In this document: positions 8,555 to 18,667 of the stretch, piece by piece
How positions within the stretch are numbered: position 1 is the stretch's first letter
Layout: each line of letters begins with the position of its first letter
From: Candidatus Gastranaerophilales bacterium
Lineage (GTDB): Bacteria; Cyanobacteriota; Vampirovibrionia; Gastranaerophilales; Gastranaerophilaceae
NCBI GenBank assembly: GCA_944323475.1
Contig: CALUSQ010000012.1
Location: 1 to 53,535, forward strand
DNA length: 53,535 nucleotides
Direction of reading: 5' to 3'
Program-made: the position numbers and the translations under genes
Notes under the pieces: generated by a model
The model's input: the letters and a program-made list of their open reading frames with translations, nothing else
Told to the model about the DNA's origin: nothing
The model's database searches: none

Positions 8555-8573
8555 GTATATTTGAAAACTATAA

Positions 8574-11500
8574 CTAGTCTTTTCCGAGTTTCCATTGCAA
8601 ACCGCCTTGGAAACCGATACCTGTTCTACCTCCATTTCTGATAGTAAATTGAAGGTAGCCATTAAATGTATCTTTGAATTTTTTCATTACACCAAGACCA
8701 TATTCAAAATATGAATGTCTCATTCTAACATAGCCAAGATCAATGTTACCTGCCTGTCCATCAACACCACCCATTATGTTGTATACCATTTGAGCAGTAG
8801 CATACAAGCTAAATGTCTTTTTCTGCCATATTAAGTTAAATCCTGGTGCTACATTTATACCATTAAACATACCGGAACTCATACTCATAGCACCAAAGTT
8901 TGAACCCCAGTTTTGACTGCCAAATGCATTATACGCAGCCATAAATGTAGGCTGGAATATAAAATCACAAGGCAAGTGGAAATTATAAGCAGTCTTAGAA
9001 GCAACACCGGCGAACCAGTTTCCTGTAGTATCACTACCTGAGCCATATTCTCCTCTTACTGTCATATCATTAGCATACCCACCACCGTATGCGAGTAAAG
9101 ATGTAATAAAGTCACCTTTATATGCTGTACCCATAAAGCCAAGTTGTGCTCCGTTTTGATACATACTTACACCATTGAATGTTTGGTGAGCACCATTATA
9201 TGCTATATATGCTGTAGGAATAAGATTCCAACCTCTTTTTAATGAAATTTGAGGGAAATCAGCACCAATCAATGAACCATAAGCATTGTTTCCAACACTC
9301 AAGCCTTTTGTCATAGATAAACGTTCAAAGTTTCCATATGCTTTATACCAAAGGCTTCCATCTTTTACACTATATTGATAAGGTGCAAATTGAGGGTATG
9401 CAGCTGCTCTAAGATTTGCTGTTTTAGACTCATTCATCAATTGATTTGTTAAAACATTCATATGGTCAAATAACATATTGTTAACAACCAATTGATTTTG
9501 CCAAGTAGCAAGTGTAGCAACCTGTCCTCTGTACATTTGAGGATTAAGATTTAACAAACTTGCATTCAAAATAGGATTACCTGCACCAGACGCTGTAATC
9601 TGATATTGCCCCATTGCTGTGTTAGCAACAACACCACCATCCGGAAGTACTACTTTATCAGGATTGCCACCTGTCGGATCTGTTAAAAGATTAGAAATAT
9701 CAAATGTAACATTTCTATCAATTGGTGAAGTTGTGAAATTAATACCGCCAATTAACAAACTACCTGTACCTGTAATCGGATTGTTAGAAATAATCTGATC
9801 AGTAGTAGAAGTTCTTGGATCTACGTCAAACAAAATGTTTGATGCGCTGTTTAAAATAACATTATCAGCAACAATTGTATTTATTGCACCTGATTGCATA
9901 TTAATTGTTTGTGAACTAGAAGAGCCAACTGTGCCCATCGTAAAGTCACCAACTAAATTTATATTTCCACGATTATTTAAAACAGAATTGTCTGTCATCG
10001 TCAAACTTGCTATTTGAGAATCTTTATTTAAAGTAACATTAGACTTATCACCTTTAATAGCAACATTACCAAGATAAGATTCACCACCAACAACAAGTTG
10101 CGTATTATCAATTGTCACATTATCAATTGAATTAAAATCAGTTGCAATATTAACAAATGAATCAACAAAAGAAGAATCTTCACCAACTGATAAATAATCT
10201 CCAACAGATAAGTTTGAACCTGTTATCATTACAGAATCATTTGTTTCAATAGCTTTTTCTACAGTTAATACACCATTATTAACAACTAACTTACCATCTG
10301 TTGCTGCTTGGTTTTCTATAGCCAAGTTGCCGGCAACATCCATTGAGCCGCCATCTATAGTAACACTGCTTAGATATTTATCTTCAGGTGTTACCAAATT
10401 GAGTGCACCATTGTAAACATTTACTGAACCATGATAATTCTCCAATGAAGAAGAAATATTTGTTGTTCCTGCACCGGTTTTATTTATCACAGCAGTATCA
10501 TCAGTTGAAGATATTGATGGTTTATAGTCTATATTTGTTGAATTATTTGCAAAATTCAATGATGCATTGCTTCCAATTTCTATTGCAGAATTATCTTTTA
10601 TATAAGCACCGTCAGTATAAGTAAGTTTTGTAGATTCATTAAGTGTAATTTTATCTGCTTCTGAACCTGAACCATTACCGAAGGTCAAATCTCTTACGCC
10701 ACTACCTTTATAAAGTGTCAAATCACCTTCAACTCTTGTTCCGTTAAATAGACCTAAACCACCTGCACTGATATTTACATCAACAGTAGTATCATCGGAA
10801 TTTATATAACCTATTACAGAATCATAACCATTTGCAATAGAATCTGCGGATATTCTGTTAATGCCATCTTCACCAACTACACCGTCTATTTTGTTATAAA
10901 TATTAACTGTACCATATTGATTTGTATTTGAAGGATTTGCTATTACATCAATGTTTGAAGTGATGTCAGCTCCATTTTGCAATACTAACGTACCGCCTTG
11001 TACTGTATTTGTTGTACCGCCAAAGAATTTTGATCCTGCTTGGGCAATAACAGTACCCATTTTTTGAATAAACTCACCAACAAAATTGCTATTGTCAGAA
11101 GTTACATTAACAGTACCAACACCCCAAGGTTTGTCAATCAACTTTTGATTATCAGGGCCTTCCGGTAGGTCTGGATCAAAGTCCGGATTATCTACCTTTG
11201 TAATTTTCTCATCAACAAGAACAAGACCATTTCCTGAAACATTTTCATTCAATGTCATTGAATTACCTGCATCTGGAGAAAGTTTTAATGTAGCAGAATT
11301 TGTTACTTCAAAACCATTTCCACCCGCAGCACTAATACTTCCATTTGACAAAGTAAGTGTATTAGCTGAACTTCCATCACCAATTAGAGCAGGAGATCCT
11401 TGAGTTGATGGTAATAGCTGAGAAGTCCCTGATATAGTCAAATCAGATGTTAAAGCATCTAACATTGTAACATTGGTATCTTTTAAGTTAAAAGCACCGG

Positions 11501-13820
11501 CAATATGTCCATTAGACGCTTCACCACCAACAACAAGACCTGTTGCATCAAATATAGCAGAACCAACATTAACTTCAACTGCTTCTGTAACATTAACTAC
11601 GCCATCTATTTTTCCGCCATCTGCAACGGTTAAAGAACCTGCTTGCAATGTTTCATTAGTACCAAAAATACCGCCTGCTGCAACACTTATATTTGAATCT
11701 GCTTCATCTTGAATAACATTTGCAATAAGAGATCCACCATCTTCAATAAATAAATCACCATGATTTTCAATATCACCAGTTACTGTTCCAGATACATTAA
11801 GAATATTTTCATTTAGTAAATTAGCTGAACTTTGACCGGAAATATTAACAGTCCCTTTATTTTCAAGATACGCACCAGTATCTGATGTAAGTTGTCCACC
11901 AATATCAGCTATTGCCGTCTCTTCAATAACCATACTTGAAGTATCTTTTATATTAACAATAGAATTGGATTCACTTACTAAGCCGCTTCCAATTGAAACA
12001 GAATTTGTACCTGTAATTGTTGATGTAGAATTCTCTGCAGCAAAAATATCATTTGCAACTTCATTAGCTTTATTGTCCGTAAACGTGATTGAACCTTCTG
12101 TTGTATCCAAAACAAAGTTTTGTGATGCATTATAAATAGCACCACCCTTATCAGAAGATGTATTATTTTTAAACTCAGTATTGCCATTTACAATAATATC
12201 TGTACTATGGCCACCAAAATCAGCGGCATATATTGCACCACCGCTACCACCTGTTGCACTATTACCTTCGAACAATGCGCCTTCGCCAATAGAGACACCC
12301 TTATCACCGGCTGCAGTTGTACCGCTTGCACCATAAACAGCAATAGCACCACCATTTACAGTTGCGGTATTATTTTTAAATTGAGAATTATTTCCTATTG
12401 AAAGAGAGACCTCTCCTCCACTTTCATACAAATAAACAGCACCTGCACTTTTTGTAGAATTATTATCTTGAAATAATGCACCATTACCAATTGTCACATA
12501 GCTTGGAGTATCATTAGCACTATTGGAATCAATAGCAATAGCACCACCCGAATTACCTCCGTTATCGGAACCGCTACTGTTATTAATAAATTTTGCATTA
12601 CTACCAATAGACATATTTGAATTCTGATTCAAAATAGCACCGGCATATGCTGTCGAACTATTATCTTTAAATAGAGCTCCATTACCAATAACTAATTCAG
12701 CTTTATTACCTGCTGTTGAAACATTACTGATAGCTCCTGCATTGACTGCTGTGTTCCCGACAAAAAGACTATTATCTCCAGTAACATTAAACGAAGCATC
12801 TATATTAGAAATAGCACCACCTTGATTAGCATTATTTCCTGCAAAAATTACAGAACCAGACAAAGTAGTGTCTGCACCGGATGCATTCATAATTGCTCCG
12901 CCTTGAGAAGCAGCTTTATTACCATTTTGAGCACCAATTATATTTCCTTTTGCATCTTTTACAAGCTCTCCAAAAGAAACATTTTGTGCATTAATCACAC
13001 CGACATTATATATTGCACCACCGGAGCCTGTTTTTGCTTGGTTATTTTGAAAAACACCACTTTCAGTTATTTGTAAAACGCCATCTGCATCTCCAATATA
13101 AAATGCACCGCCATTTTGTCCTGCGATATTACCACTTGCTGTAATACTATCGTATGAATCTTTACGAACACCTTCTCCCCATCCTGCAGCACTTAATACT
13201 GCACCGCCATTAAGATCTGCAGTGTTATTTTGAAATACAGCATCACCTGTAACAGTTAGGTTTCCGCCTTGTTTAATTGCACCACCCTGTATAGCATGGT
13301 TGTTACTAAAAACAACTCCCTTATTGAAAGCCAAATCACCGGAACCGCTTTCATTATTAAACTTAGAGTTTATAATCGCACCACCTGCATAATCATTTGA
13401 AACAGAAGTTGTTAAAGCAGAATTGCCGTCAAATATAGCCTTTTCTTCAAATCTAAGATTTCCATTATTCCATACGGCGCCGCCTCTGTTTGCATTGTTA
13501 CCCGTAAATTCGGATACGGCATCAATGATAACAGTTCCGCCGTATGCATTATACAATGCACCACCAGCATCAGATGCACCTGTATTATTTTCAAACAAAG
13601 CAGTTGAATCACCTGTTACTGTAACAGTACCGGTGCCCCAATTAACTAAAACACCTTGATTTACACCATGATAGTTAGAAAAATTACTATCCGAGCTAAT
13701 TGTCTTATCGCCTGTTATAAGCATGCCCTGTGTCCAATCGTCGGCATTAACAGCAGAAGATATGACAATTGTTGATAAAACAGCTGCAGCCAACAAGCTC
13801 TTAGATATTCTATTTTTCAT
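8574..13820 (-). CDS. Pmp-like autotransporter adhesin, type V secretion
   Basis: A 1748-residue surface protein. Residues 1-26 form a signal peptide (SLLAAAVLSTIVISSAVNA, then DDW). Residues about 60-620 repeat GGA(I/V/L/F) and FxxN tetrapeptides roughly sixteen times (GGALYN, GGAVWN, GGAIYN; FENN, FTGN, FKNN), the pattern that defines chlamydial polymorphic membrane proteins and predicts a right-handed beta-helix. A second, more threonine/serine-rich passenger half follows. The last 270 residues (from about SLWYKAYGNFERLS) alternate polar and aromatic residues as an autotransporter beta-barrel. The final residues WKLGKD lack the usual terminal aromatic. The ATG has AGGAG upstream. Monocistronic, with its own promoter and terminator. 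Confidence 0.85.
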   Translation of the reverse strand: MKNRISKSLLAAAVLSTIVISSAVNADDWTQGMLITGDKTISSDSNFSNYHGVNQGVLVNWGTGTVTVTGDSTALFENNTGASDAGGALYNAYGGTVIIDAVSEFTGNNANRGGAVWNNGNLRFEEKAIFDGNSALTTSVSNDYAGGAIINSKFNNESGSGDLAFNKGVVFSNNHAIQGGAIKQGGNLTVTGDAVFQNNTADLNGGAVLSAAGWGEGVRKDSYDSITASGNIAGQNGGAFYIGDADGVLQITESGVFQNNQAKTGSGGAIYNVGVINAQNVSFGELVKDAKGNIIGAQNGNKAASQGGAIMNASGADTTLSGSVIFAGNNANQGGAISNIDASFNVTGDNSLFVGNTAVNAGAISNVSTAGNKAELVIGNGALFKDNSSTAYAGAILNQNSNMSIGSNAKFINNSSGSDNGGNSGGAIAIDSNSANDTPSYVTIGNGALFQDNNSTKSAGAVYLYESGGEVSLSIGNNSQFKNNTATVNGGAIAVYGASGTTAAGDKGVSIGEGALFEGNSATGGSGGAIYAADFGGHSTDIIVNGNTEFKNNTSSDKGGAIYNASQNFVLDTTEGSITFTDNKANEVANDIFAAENSTSTITGTNSVSIGSGLVSESNSIVNIKDTSSMVIEETAIADIGGQLTSDTGAYLENKGTVNISGQSSANLLNENILNVSGTVTGDIENHGDLFIEDGGSLIANVIQDEADSNISVAAGGIFGTNETLQAGSLTVADGGKIDGVVNVTEAVEVNVGSAIFDATGLVVGGEASNGHIAGAFNLKDTNVTMLDALTSDLTISGTSQLLPSTQGSPALIGDGSSANTLTLSNGSISAAGGNGFEVTNSATLKLSPDAGNSMTLNENVSGNGLVLVDEKITKVDNPDFDPDLPEGPDNQKLIDKPWGVGTVNVTSDNSNFVGEFIQKMGTVIAQAGSKFFGGTTNTVQGGTLVLQNGADITSNIDVIANPSNTNQYGTVNIYNKIDGVVGEDGINRISADSIANGYDSVIGYINSDDTTVDVNISAGGLGLFNGTRVEGDLTLYKGSGVRDLTFGNGSGSEADKITLNESTKLTYTDGAYIKDNSAIEIGSNASLNFANNSTNIDYKPSISSTDDTAVINKTGAGTTNISSSLENYHGSVNVYNGALNLVTPEDKYLSSVTIDGGSMDVAGNLAIENQAATDGKLVVNNGVLTVEKAIETNDSVMITGSNLSVGDYLSVGEDSSFVDSFVNIATDFNSIDNVTIDNTQLVVGGESYLGNVAIKGDKSNVTLNKDSQIASLTMTDNSVLNNRGNINLVGDFTMGTVGSSSSQTINMQSGAINTIVADNVILNSASNILFDVDPRTSTTDQIISNNPITGTGSLLIGGINFTTSPIDRNVTFDISNLLTDPTGGNPDKVVLPDGGVVANTAMGQYQITASGAGNPILNASLLNLNPQMYRGQVATLATWQNQLVVNNMLFDHMNVLTNQLMNESKTANLRAAAYPQFAPYQYSVKDGSLWYKAYGNFERLSMTKGLSVGNNAYGSLIGADFPQISLKRGWNLIPTAYIAYNGAHQTFNGVSMYQNGAQLGFMGTAYKGDFITSLLAYGGGYANDMTVRGEYGSGSDTTGNWFAGVASKTAYNFHLPCDFIFQPTFMAAYNAFGSQNWGSNFGAMSMSSGMFNGINVAPGFNLIWQKKTFSLYATAQMVYNIMGGVDGQAGNIDLGYVRMRHSYFEYGLGVMKKFKDTFNGYLQFTIRNGGRTGIGFQGGLQWKLGKD

Positions 13821-13865
13821 TCCAACTCCTAATTCAATAAGCTTATTTTTAAAAAGTAAAACAAT

Positions 13866-13894
13866 AATATATTTATTTTATCATTCACATACAA
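13866..13894 (-). promoter_or_regulatory. candidate promoter of the autotransporter
   Basis: On the minus strand TTGTAT (13889-13894) and TATATT (13866-13871) are separated by 17 bases, about 45 bases before the ATG. It fits a sigma-70 type promoter with a weak -10 box. Confidence 0.45.
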
Positions 13895-13968
13895 ATTGTA
13901 GAATACAACAAAAATATTATGCAAAAATATTTACAATTGTTAAAACTTTAAAAACTACTTTAAGTATA

Positions 13969-14688
13969 TTAAATTTCTGCACTACCATCTTGTTTAATTT
14001 TATTAAGAGCTTTTTTGGAACCATTACTTTCTTTAGCAAGATTTATTACAAAATCAGCAGCTTGTGCATCACGAGCAATAGCTTCTTTTAGTGCAAGAAT
14101 ATCTTCGACATTCAAATCAGCACCATCTGTCATTTTGTTCAAATTTTCATTAAAAAGTTCTTGCGCTTTCTCATCATATCCCGGGAGATTCATTTTAAAA
14201 CCATACCATTTATGAAATTGATGAAGCATATAATATACATTTATATCCATATCTCTTAAAACAAACATATCTTTTGATTGAAAAGAGATATTTAATTTTT
14301 TTTGAGAAAGCAAATAAACAAAAAAATTCAAATACAAAGCTTTTAGACCATTCATCGGAGCAACAAAGCCTTCTTCCAGCTTAATCTTTTTTAGAATTTT
14401 ATCCGCCCAAAGCACTTTATGAACTTCTGTTCCATGTTCTTCAATGTATTTTAAAAGCTTTTCTGGTTTTAAAGAACAAGTTTTTACAATATTTTTAAGT
14501 TCAGCATCCATTTGCTCAAGCATTTTTTCAGTTTGAGAAGAAAGTGTCATTGTTTCTGAAGCATTGATATGAGTTTTTGTTGTAGACTGCGTATAAGTTT
14601 TAGGCTTGAGTTTATTCATTGTTTTTTCAAGCTTTTGTTTTCTTCTTTCTAAGATATAATTTATTATTCTGTTAATAAATTTTGCCAT
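13969..14688 (-). CDS. hypothetical protein, helical and cytoplasmic
   Basis: I do not recognise this 239-residue protein. It has no signal peptide or membrane segment. The first 45 residues are strongly basic (ILERRKQKLEKTMNKLKPK), followed by a region rich in Thr/Ser and a likely helical domain. Only one hydrophobic patch stands out (LKALYLNFFVYLLSQKKLNI, near residue 117), probably a buried helix. It diverges from gcvPB, sharing a short promoter region. It lies 148 bases upstream of the autotransporter on the same strand, but the candidate promoter between them argues for separate transcripts. Confidence 0.6.
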   Translation of the reverse strand: MAKFINRIINYILERRKQKLEKTMNKLKPKTYTQSTTKTHINASETMTLSSQTEKMLEQMDAELKNIVKTCSLKPEKLLKYIEEHGTEVHKVLWADKILKKIKLEEGFVAPMNGLKALYLNFFVYLLSQKKLNISFQSKDMFVLRDMDINVYYMLHQFHKWYGFKMNLPGYDEKAQELFNENLNKMTDGADLNVEDILALKEAIARDAQAADFVINLAKESNGSKKALNKIKQDGSAEI

Positions 14689-14692
14689 AATT

Positions 14693-14719
14693 TTGACATA
14701 ACCTGCTTAAATATATAAT
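14693..14719 (+). promoter_or_regulatory. promoter of gcvPB
   Basis: Consensus -35 TTGACA at 14693-14698, then TATAAT at 14714-14719 (15 bases) with an overlapping TAATAT at the ideal 17-base distance. It begins five bases from the divergent gene's start codon. Confidence 0.65.
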
Positions 14720-14752
14720 ATAATAATAGCTAATTTGGGGATTTTTAACAAC

Positions 14753-16204
14753 ATGACAAAACTTATATTTGAAAAATCAGAAAAAGGAATGACCGGTGTA
14801 AATCTTACCGACAAAAATATTGACATAAATGCTACAGATATAAATCCTAAATTCTTGAGAAAATCGGATCTAATTTTGCCTGAAATAAGTGAGCTTGAGG
14901 CAATGAGGCATTTTAAAGAGCTATCGGATAAAAATTTTTGTGTAGAATCAGGATTCTACCCGCTTGGTTCTTGCACGATGAAATATAATCCAAAAGTTAA
15001 TGAACACTTAGCTTCCTTAGAAAAATTTACGGAACTGCACCCTTTACAAGCTGATGAAGATGCCCAAGGTTCACTTGAATTAATGTTTAAATTACAAGAA
15101 GCATTGAAAGAAATTACAGGAATGTCAGCAATAACACTTCAAGGATCTGCCGGAGCCCATGGCGAACTTTGCGGAATGATGATAGTAAAAAAATATTTTG
15201 AATCAAAAAATGACATAAAAAGAAAAAAAGTTTTGATACCTGATTCAGCACATGGAACAAATCCTGCCAGTGCTGGGATGTGTGGGTTTGAAATAATAAA
15301 AGTTAACAGCAATGAAAAAGGACAGGTTGATTTAGACCATCTTAAAGAACTTTTTGACGCAAATAAAGACGAAATTGCCGCTATTATGATGACAAACCCA
15401 AATACACTTGGTTTATTTGAGGAAAACATTTTAGAAATTTCTAAAATAGCTCACAGCCAAGGTTCGCTTTTGTATTATGACGGAGCAAATTTAAATGCAA
15501 TTATGGGTATTACAAATCCAAAAGTTATGGGATTTGATATAGTACATTTAAATCTTCACAAAACATTCTCTACACCTCACGGTGGTGGTGGACCCGGTGC
15601 TGGCCCTGTAGGGGTAGTTGAAAAGCTTAAAGAATTCTTGCCCGTACCGGTAATTGATTTTGATGGCAAAAAATATTATAGAAAATATAATTTAAAAAAT
15701 ACAATCGGAAAAATTAAAGAATTTCAAGGAAATTTTGGTGTTCTTGTAAAAGCATACTCATATATTCTGTTAAAAGGTAATTCTTTAAAAGAAGCATCAA
15801 TGGATGCAGTGTTGAATGCAAATTATATAAAAGAAAAATTAAAAGACTATTATGACTTGCCATATGATTATACCTGTATGCACGAATTTGTAATATCAGG
15901 CGACAGACAAAAAACTGATGGAGTTCACACTCTTGAAATAGCTAAAAGATTAATGGATTTTAAATTCCATCCGCCTACTGTTTATTTCCCGCTTATTGTA
16001 TCTGAGGCAATGATGATAGAACCTACAGAAACAGAAAACAAAAAAAGATTGGATGATTTTATTGATATTATGATAAAAATTGCAAAAGAAGTAAAAGAAA
16101 ATCCTAAAACTATACTTGATGCACCTCATAATACACCAGTAAGCAGAGTTGATGAAACCAATGCAGCAAGACATCTTGATTTAAGATATCAAAATAAAGA
16201 ATAA
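14753..16204 (+). CDS. gcvPB: glycine dehydrogenase (decarboxylating) subunit 2, P-protein
   Basis: PLP-dependent half of the glycine-cleavage P-protein, which decarboxylates glycine and passes the aminomethyl group to the lipoyl H-protein. I start at the ATG at 14753 (MTKLIFEKSEKG, 483 residues), 11 bases after TTGGGGA; an upstream TTG would put that site inside the gene. The PLP lysine lies in NLHKTFSTPHGGGGPG, and GFYPLGSCTMKYNP and DSAHGTNPASA are family landmarks. Length matches the split-type B subunit. The A subunit, gcvT and gcvH are not in the window, so this subunit is encoded away from its partners, or at least from some. Confidence 0.95.
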   Translation: MTKLIFEKSEKGMTGVNLTDKNIDINATDINPKFLRKSDLILPEISELEAMRHFKELSDKNFCVESGFYPLGSCTMKYNPKVNEHLASLEKFTELHPLQADEDAQGSLELMFKLQEALKEITGMSAITLQGSAGAHGELCGMMIVKKYFESKNDIKRKKVLIPDSAHGTNPASAGMCGFEIIKVNSNEKGQVDLDHLKELFDANKDEIAAIMMTNPNTLGLFEENILEISKIAHSQGSLLYYDGANLNAIMGITNPKVMGFDIVHLNLHKTFSTPHGGGGPGAGPVGVVEKLKEFLPVPVIDFDGKKYYRKYNLKNTIGKIKEFQGNFGVLVKAYSYILLKGNSLKEASMDAVLNANYIKEKLKDYYDLPYDYTCMHEFVISGDRQKTDGVHTLEIAKRLMDFKFHPPTVYFPLIVSEAMMIEPTETENKKRLDDFIDIMIKIAKEVKENPKTILDAPHNTPVSRVDETNAARHLDLRYQNKE

Positions 16205-16216
16205 GAAAGCTAAACT

Positions 16217-16858
16217 ATGCACGAATATTATTTTAAAATAAAAAAAGGTGATATTGAATTTGAATGTTCAACAACAGATAAACTAACTTTTGAACAAAAG
16301 CTATCAGACTGGATAAATGGTTTAGTTCAAGGTAAAGAATTACCAGCACCTGAGACTAAGGAAGAAGTAAATAACAATAATACAGAGGAAAAACCTCAAA
16401 GAAGCGGCTTTATTGACGTAAAAAGTCTTGCATCAATAAATGAGATACAAACACCGAATTTTAATATTGGTGATGAAAATAACCAAACTAATACAGAACA
16501 GATAAATTTTGAAGACGCATTGAACGATTCTATTCAAAACCCTAAAACAGAAGTTGTTGAAAAAAAAGATATTACATCAGAATTTGAAGAATTTACAAAA
16601 TCATACAATCCTGAAACCCAAATAGATTATCTTATCATAACTGCATTATATATTTTAAATGTAGAAAACCAAGAAAGATTTACAATAAAACAGCTTAATT
16701 CAAAACTTGTACCACTTAATGGAAAACCTGTTGACCATGCATTGATTGAAGAAGCAATAAATCAAGATTTATTAAAAATAGTTCCTGACTTAACAGGTAC
16801 AAGTGAATATACAGAATATACACTTACCGAACATGGTGAAGGATATTTTGTTGTATAA
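16217..16858 (+). CDS. hypothetical protein with C-terminal winged-helix-like domain
   Basis: A 213-residue acidic protein 12 bases downstream of gcvPB, hence probably co-transcribed. Residues 1-40 look like a small folded unit (HEYYFKIKKGDIEFECS). Residues 45-130 are low-complexity, rich in Asn, Glu and Thr. The last 80 residues (YLIITALYILNVENQERFTIKQLNSKLVPL, then YTEYTLTEHGEGYFV) have the helix-turn-helix plus beta-wing pattern of a winged helix. No DNA-contact residues can be named. A function linked to glycine cleavage cannot be assumed from position alone. Confidence 0.55.
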   Translation: MHEYYFKIKKGDIEFECSTTDKLTFEQKLSDWINGLVQGKELPAPETKEEVNNNNTEEKPQRSGFIDVKSLASINEIQTPNFNIGDENNQTNTEQINFEDALNDSIQNPKTEVVEKKDITSEFEEFTKSYNPETQIDYLIITALYILNVENQERFTIKQLNSKLVPLNGKPVDHALIEEAINQDLLKIVPDLTGTSEYTEYTLTEHGEGYFVV

Positions 16859-16872
16859 AAAAATAGCAAAAC

Positions 16873-16905
16873 AAAAAACACCACTAAAACATAGTGGTGT
16901 TTTTT
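16873..16905. terminator. bidirectional terminator
   Basis: CACCACTA pairs with TAGTGGTG around AAACA, with six A before and six T after. It separates the convergent hypothetical gene and acyl-CoA synthetase gene. Confidence 0.9.
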
Positions 16906-16907
16906 GT

Positions 16908-18620
16908 TTATACATTAACAAGCTCTTTTACTTCTTTTCGTTTAATTTTTCTAGTTGTGGTTTTAGGTAAAGGTTCTTTATTTACGACGATATTGACAGG
17001 TCTTTTATAAGGCGCAAGTCTGGAAGAAAGCACTTTTACTTCTTCTCTAACTTTTCTTTCTAACTCACTATCATCTGTATATTGATTCATAAAATAATCA
17101 GAAGGAACTATTACTGCAACAATATCTTCTGTACCTTCTTTAGCACCTGCAGTTCTGGAAGAACCAAAAACACAAACTTCAGCAAAGTTTTCACTTGAAC
17201 CCAAAACAGATTCAACCTCTTCGGGGAAAACTTTTTTACCTCCTGAAAGAACAATCATATTTTTTATACGACCGGTGATATGAATATGTCCATCTTTATC
17301 TATATTGGCTATATCACCTGTATGCAACCATCCATCTTCCGTAATAGTTTCTGCAGTCAGCTCAGGTTGATTATAATAACCTTTCATAATAGACGGTCCT
17401 CTAAGCAAAAGCTCACCTGTCGATGGATCTACCTTTGCTTCAACACTTTTTAAAGGTCTACCAACAGACGCTATATCATTTCGTTTGTCATAATTTACAC
17501 ATACAACAGGACTAGTTTCAGTAAGCCCATATCCTTGAAAAACTCTTATCCCAATTCTTTCAAAAAATTCACCAACAGAAACATCTAGCGGAGCACCTCC
17601 TGATATACAGCCAAAGAAATTGCCACCAAACTTTTTATGTATTTTACTAAACATTATTTTTCTGATTGTATATGAAGGAATATATTTTGAAACAGCGAGC
17701 ATAGCATAAAAAATATTACGAACTAAAGGCGGAGAACTTTTTACCTCTGCTTCTATCCCTGCTTTTAAAAGTTTTAAAAAAGCAGGAACAACAATCATAA
17801 AATTGATGTTTTTTTCTTGCATAATGCTCAAAATATCTTTTGGTTTCAAACTCTTTGTATAATAAATTGATAGTCCCCAACTTAAAATAACTGAGAATCC
17901 GACAGTTAGTTCAAAAAGATGGTTCATTGGCAAAATTGACAAAATTGAAGCAACTTTTCTCTTGCCAAAGAAATTTTTATACAAAGTTGACATGTCATTC
18001 AGTTGAGTAAGCATATTATTAAAAGAAATCTCAACACCTTTTGGTGCACCAGTAGTACCCGATGTATAAATAATCAAAGCAGTTGATTTTGAACTTCTAT
18101 GTTTCCATTTTGCTTCATAATTATTCGGCATTTGATGAATAGAAGTAATATCTGTATCATTAGAATTTTCATCAAGAGTGATTATAAATTTGATAAAATC
18201 CAATTCTTTTTGCAACTCTTTTGCCATTTTTACAAAAGAAGAGGAAACTACAATAACAGATGGTTTGCAATCAGAGAGTATGGACTTAAGTTCATACTTA
18301 GTAAGTTTAATATCAAGAGGAACAGTTACCATCCCTGACATAACAGAAGCAAAAACAACAGCACCAAACTCCGGTCTTGATTCAGAAAGTATTGCCAGTC
18401 TGTCACCTTTTTTTACCTCAAGATTATTAATAAGATAACAAGCTATTTTCCTTGAAAGTCGACCTATCCCTTTATATGTAAACTCATTCCAACCATGAGC
18501 CGTTCTAATACCAAGAGCAATATTATTTTGGTAATCATCCGTCTTGTTTTCAAGAAATAACAAAATATTCCTTGCAGTTTTTTCCATTCTTTTTTCTTTT
18601 ACAGATTTGTTTAGTTCCAT
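16908..18620 (-). CDS. long-chain acyl-CoA synthetase (AMP-forming)
   Basis: A 570-residue member of the adenylate-forming family that activates fatty acids via acyl-AMP. The P-loop motif IIYTSGTTGAPKGVEIS is near residue 185, the GYGLTETSP motif near 370, and the hinge GWLHTGDIANIDKDGHIHITGRIKNMI near 435. The C-terminal catalytic lysine lies in LPKTTTRKIKRKEV. The full set indicates an active enzyme. It ends the minus-strand row that holds the TolC fusion and acyl-ACP thioesterase, 47 bases after the fusion gene, so it probably acts on the same fatty-acid pool. Exact chain length cannot be told. Confidence 0.9.
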   Translation of the reverse strand: MELNKSVKEKRMEKTARNILLFLENKTDDYQNNIALGIRTAHGWNEFTYKGIGRLSRKIACYLINNLEVKKGDRLAILSESRPEFGAVVFASVMSGMVTVPLDIKLTKYELKSILSDCKPSVIVVSSSFVKMAKELQKELDFIKFIITLDENSNDTDITSIHQMPNNYEAKWKHRSSKSTALIIYTSGTTGAPKGVEISFNNMLTQLNDMSTLYKNFFGKRKVASILSILPMNHLFELTVGFSVILSWGLSIYYTKSLKPKDILSIMQEKNINFMIVVPAFLKLLKAGIEAEVKSSPPLVRNIFYAMLAVSKYIPSYTIRKIMFSKIHKKFGGNFFGCISGGAPLDVSVGEFFERIGIRVFQGYGLTETSPVVCVNYDKRNDIASVGRPLKSVEAKVDPSTGELLLRGPSIMKGYYNQPELTAETITEDGWLHTGDIANIDKDGHIHITGRIKNMIVLSGGKKVFPEEVESVLGSSENFAEVCVFGSSRTAGAKEGTEDIVAVIVPSDYFMNQYTDDSELERKVREEVKVLSSRLAPYKRPVNIVVNKEPLPKTTTRKIKRKEVKELVNV

Positions 18621-18667
18621 ATTTTTCCCCTGATATCACATATAAACACAAACATTAAATATCAATA

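Noticed and set aside
12207..13076. Cys-rich plus-strand frames opposite the autotransporter
   Set aside because: The Cys/Thr/Ile content is the complement of the GGA/FxxN repeats, with no start signals.
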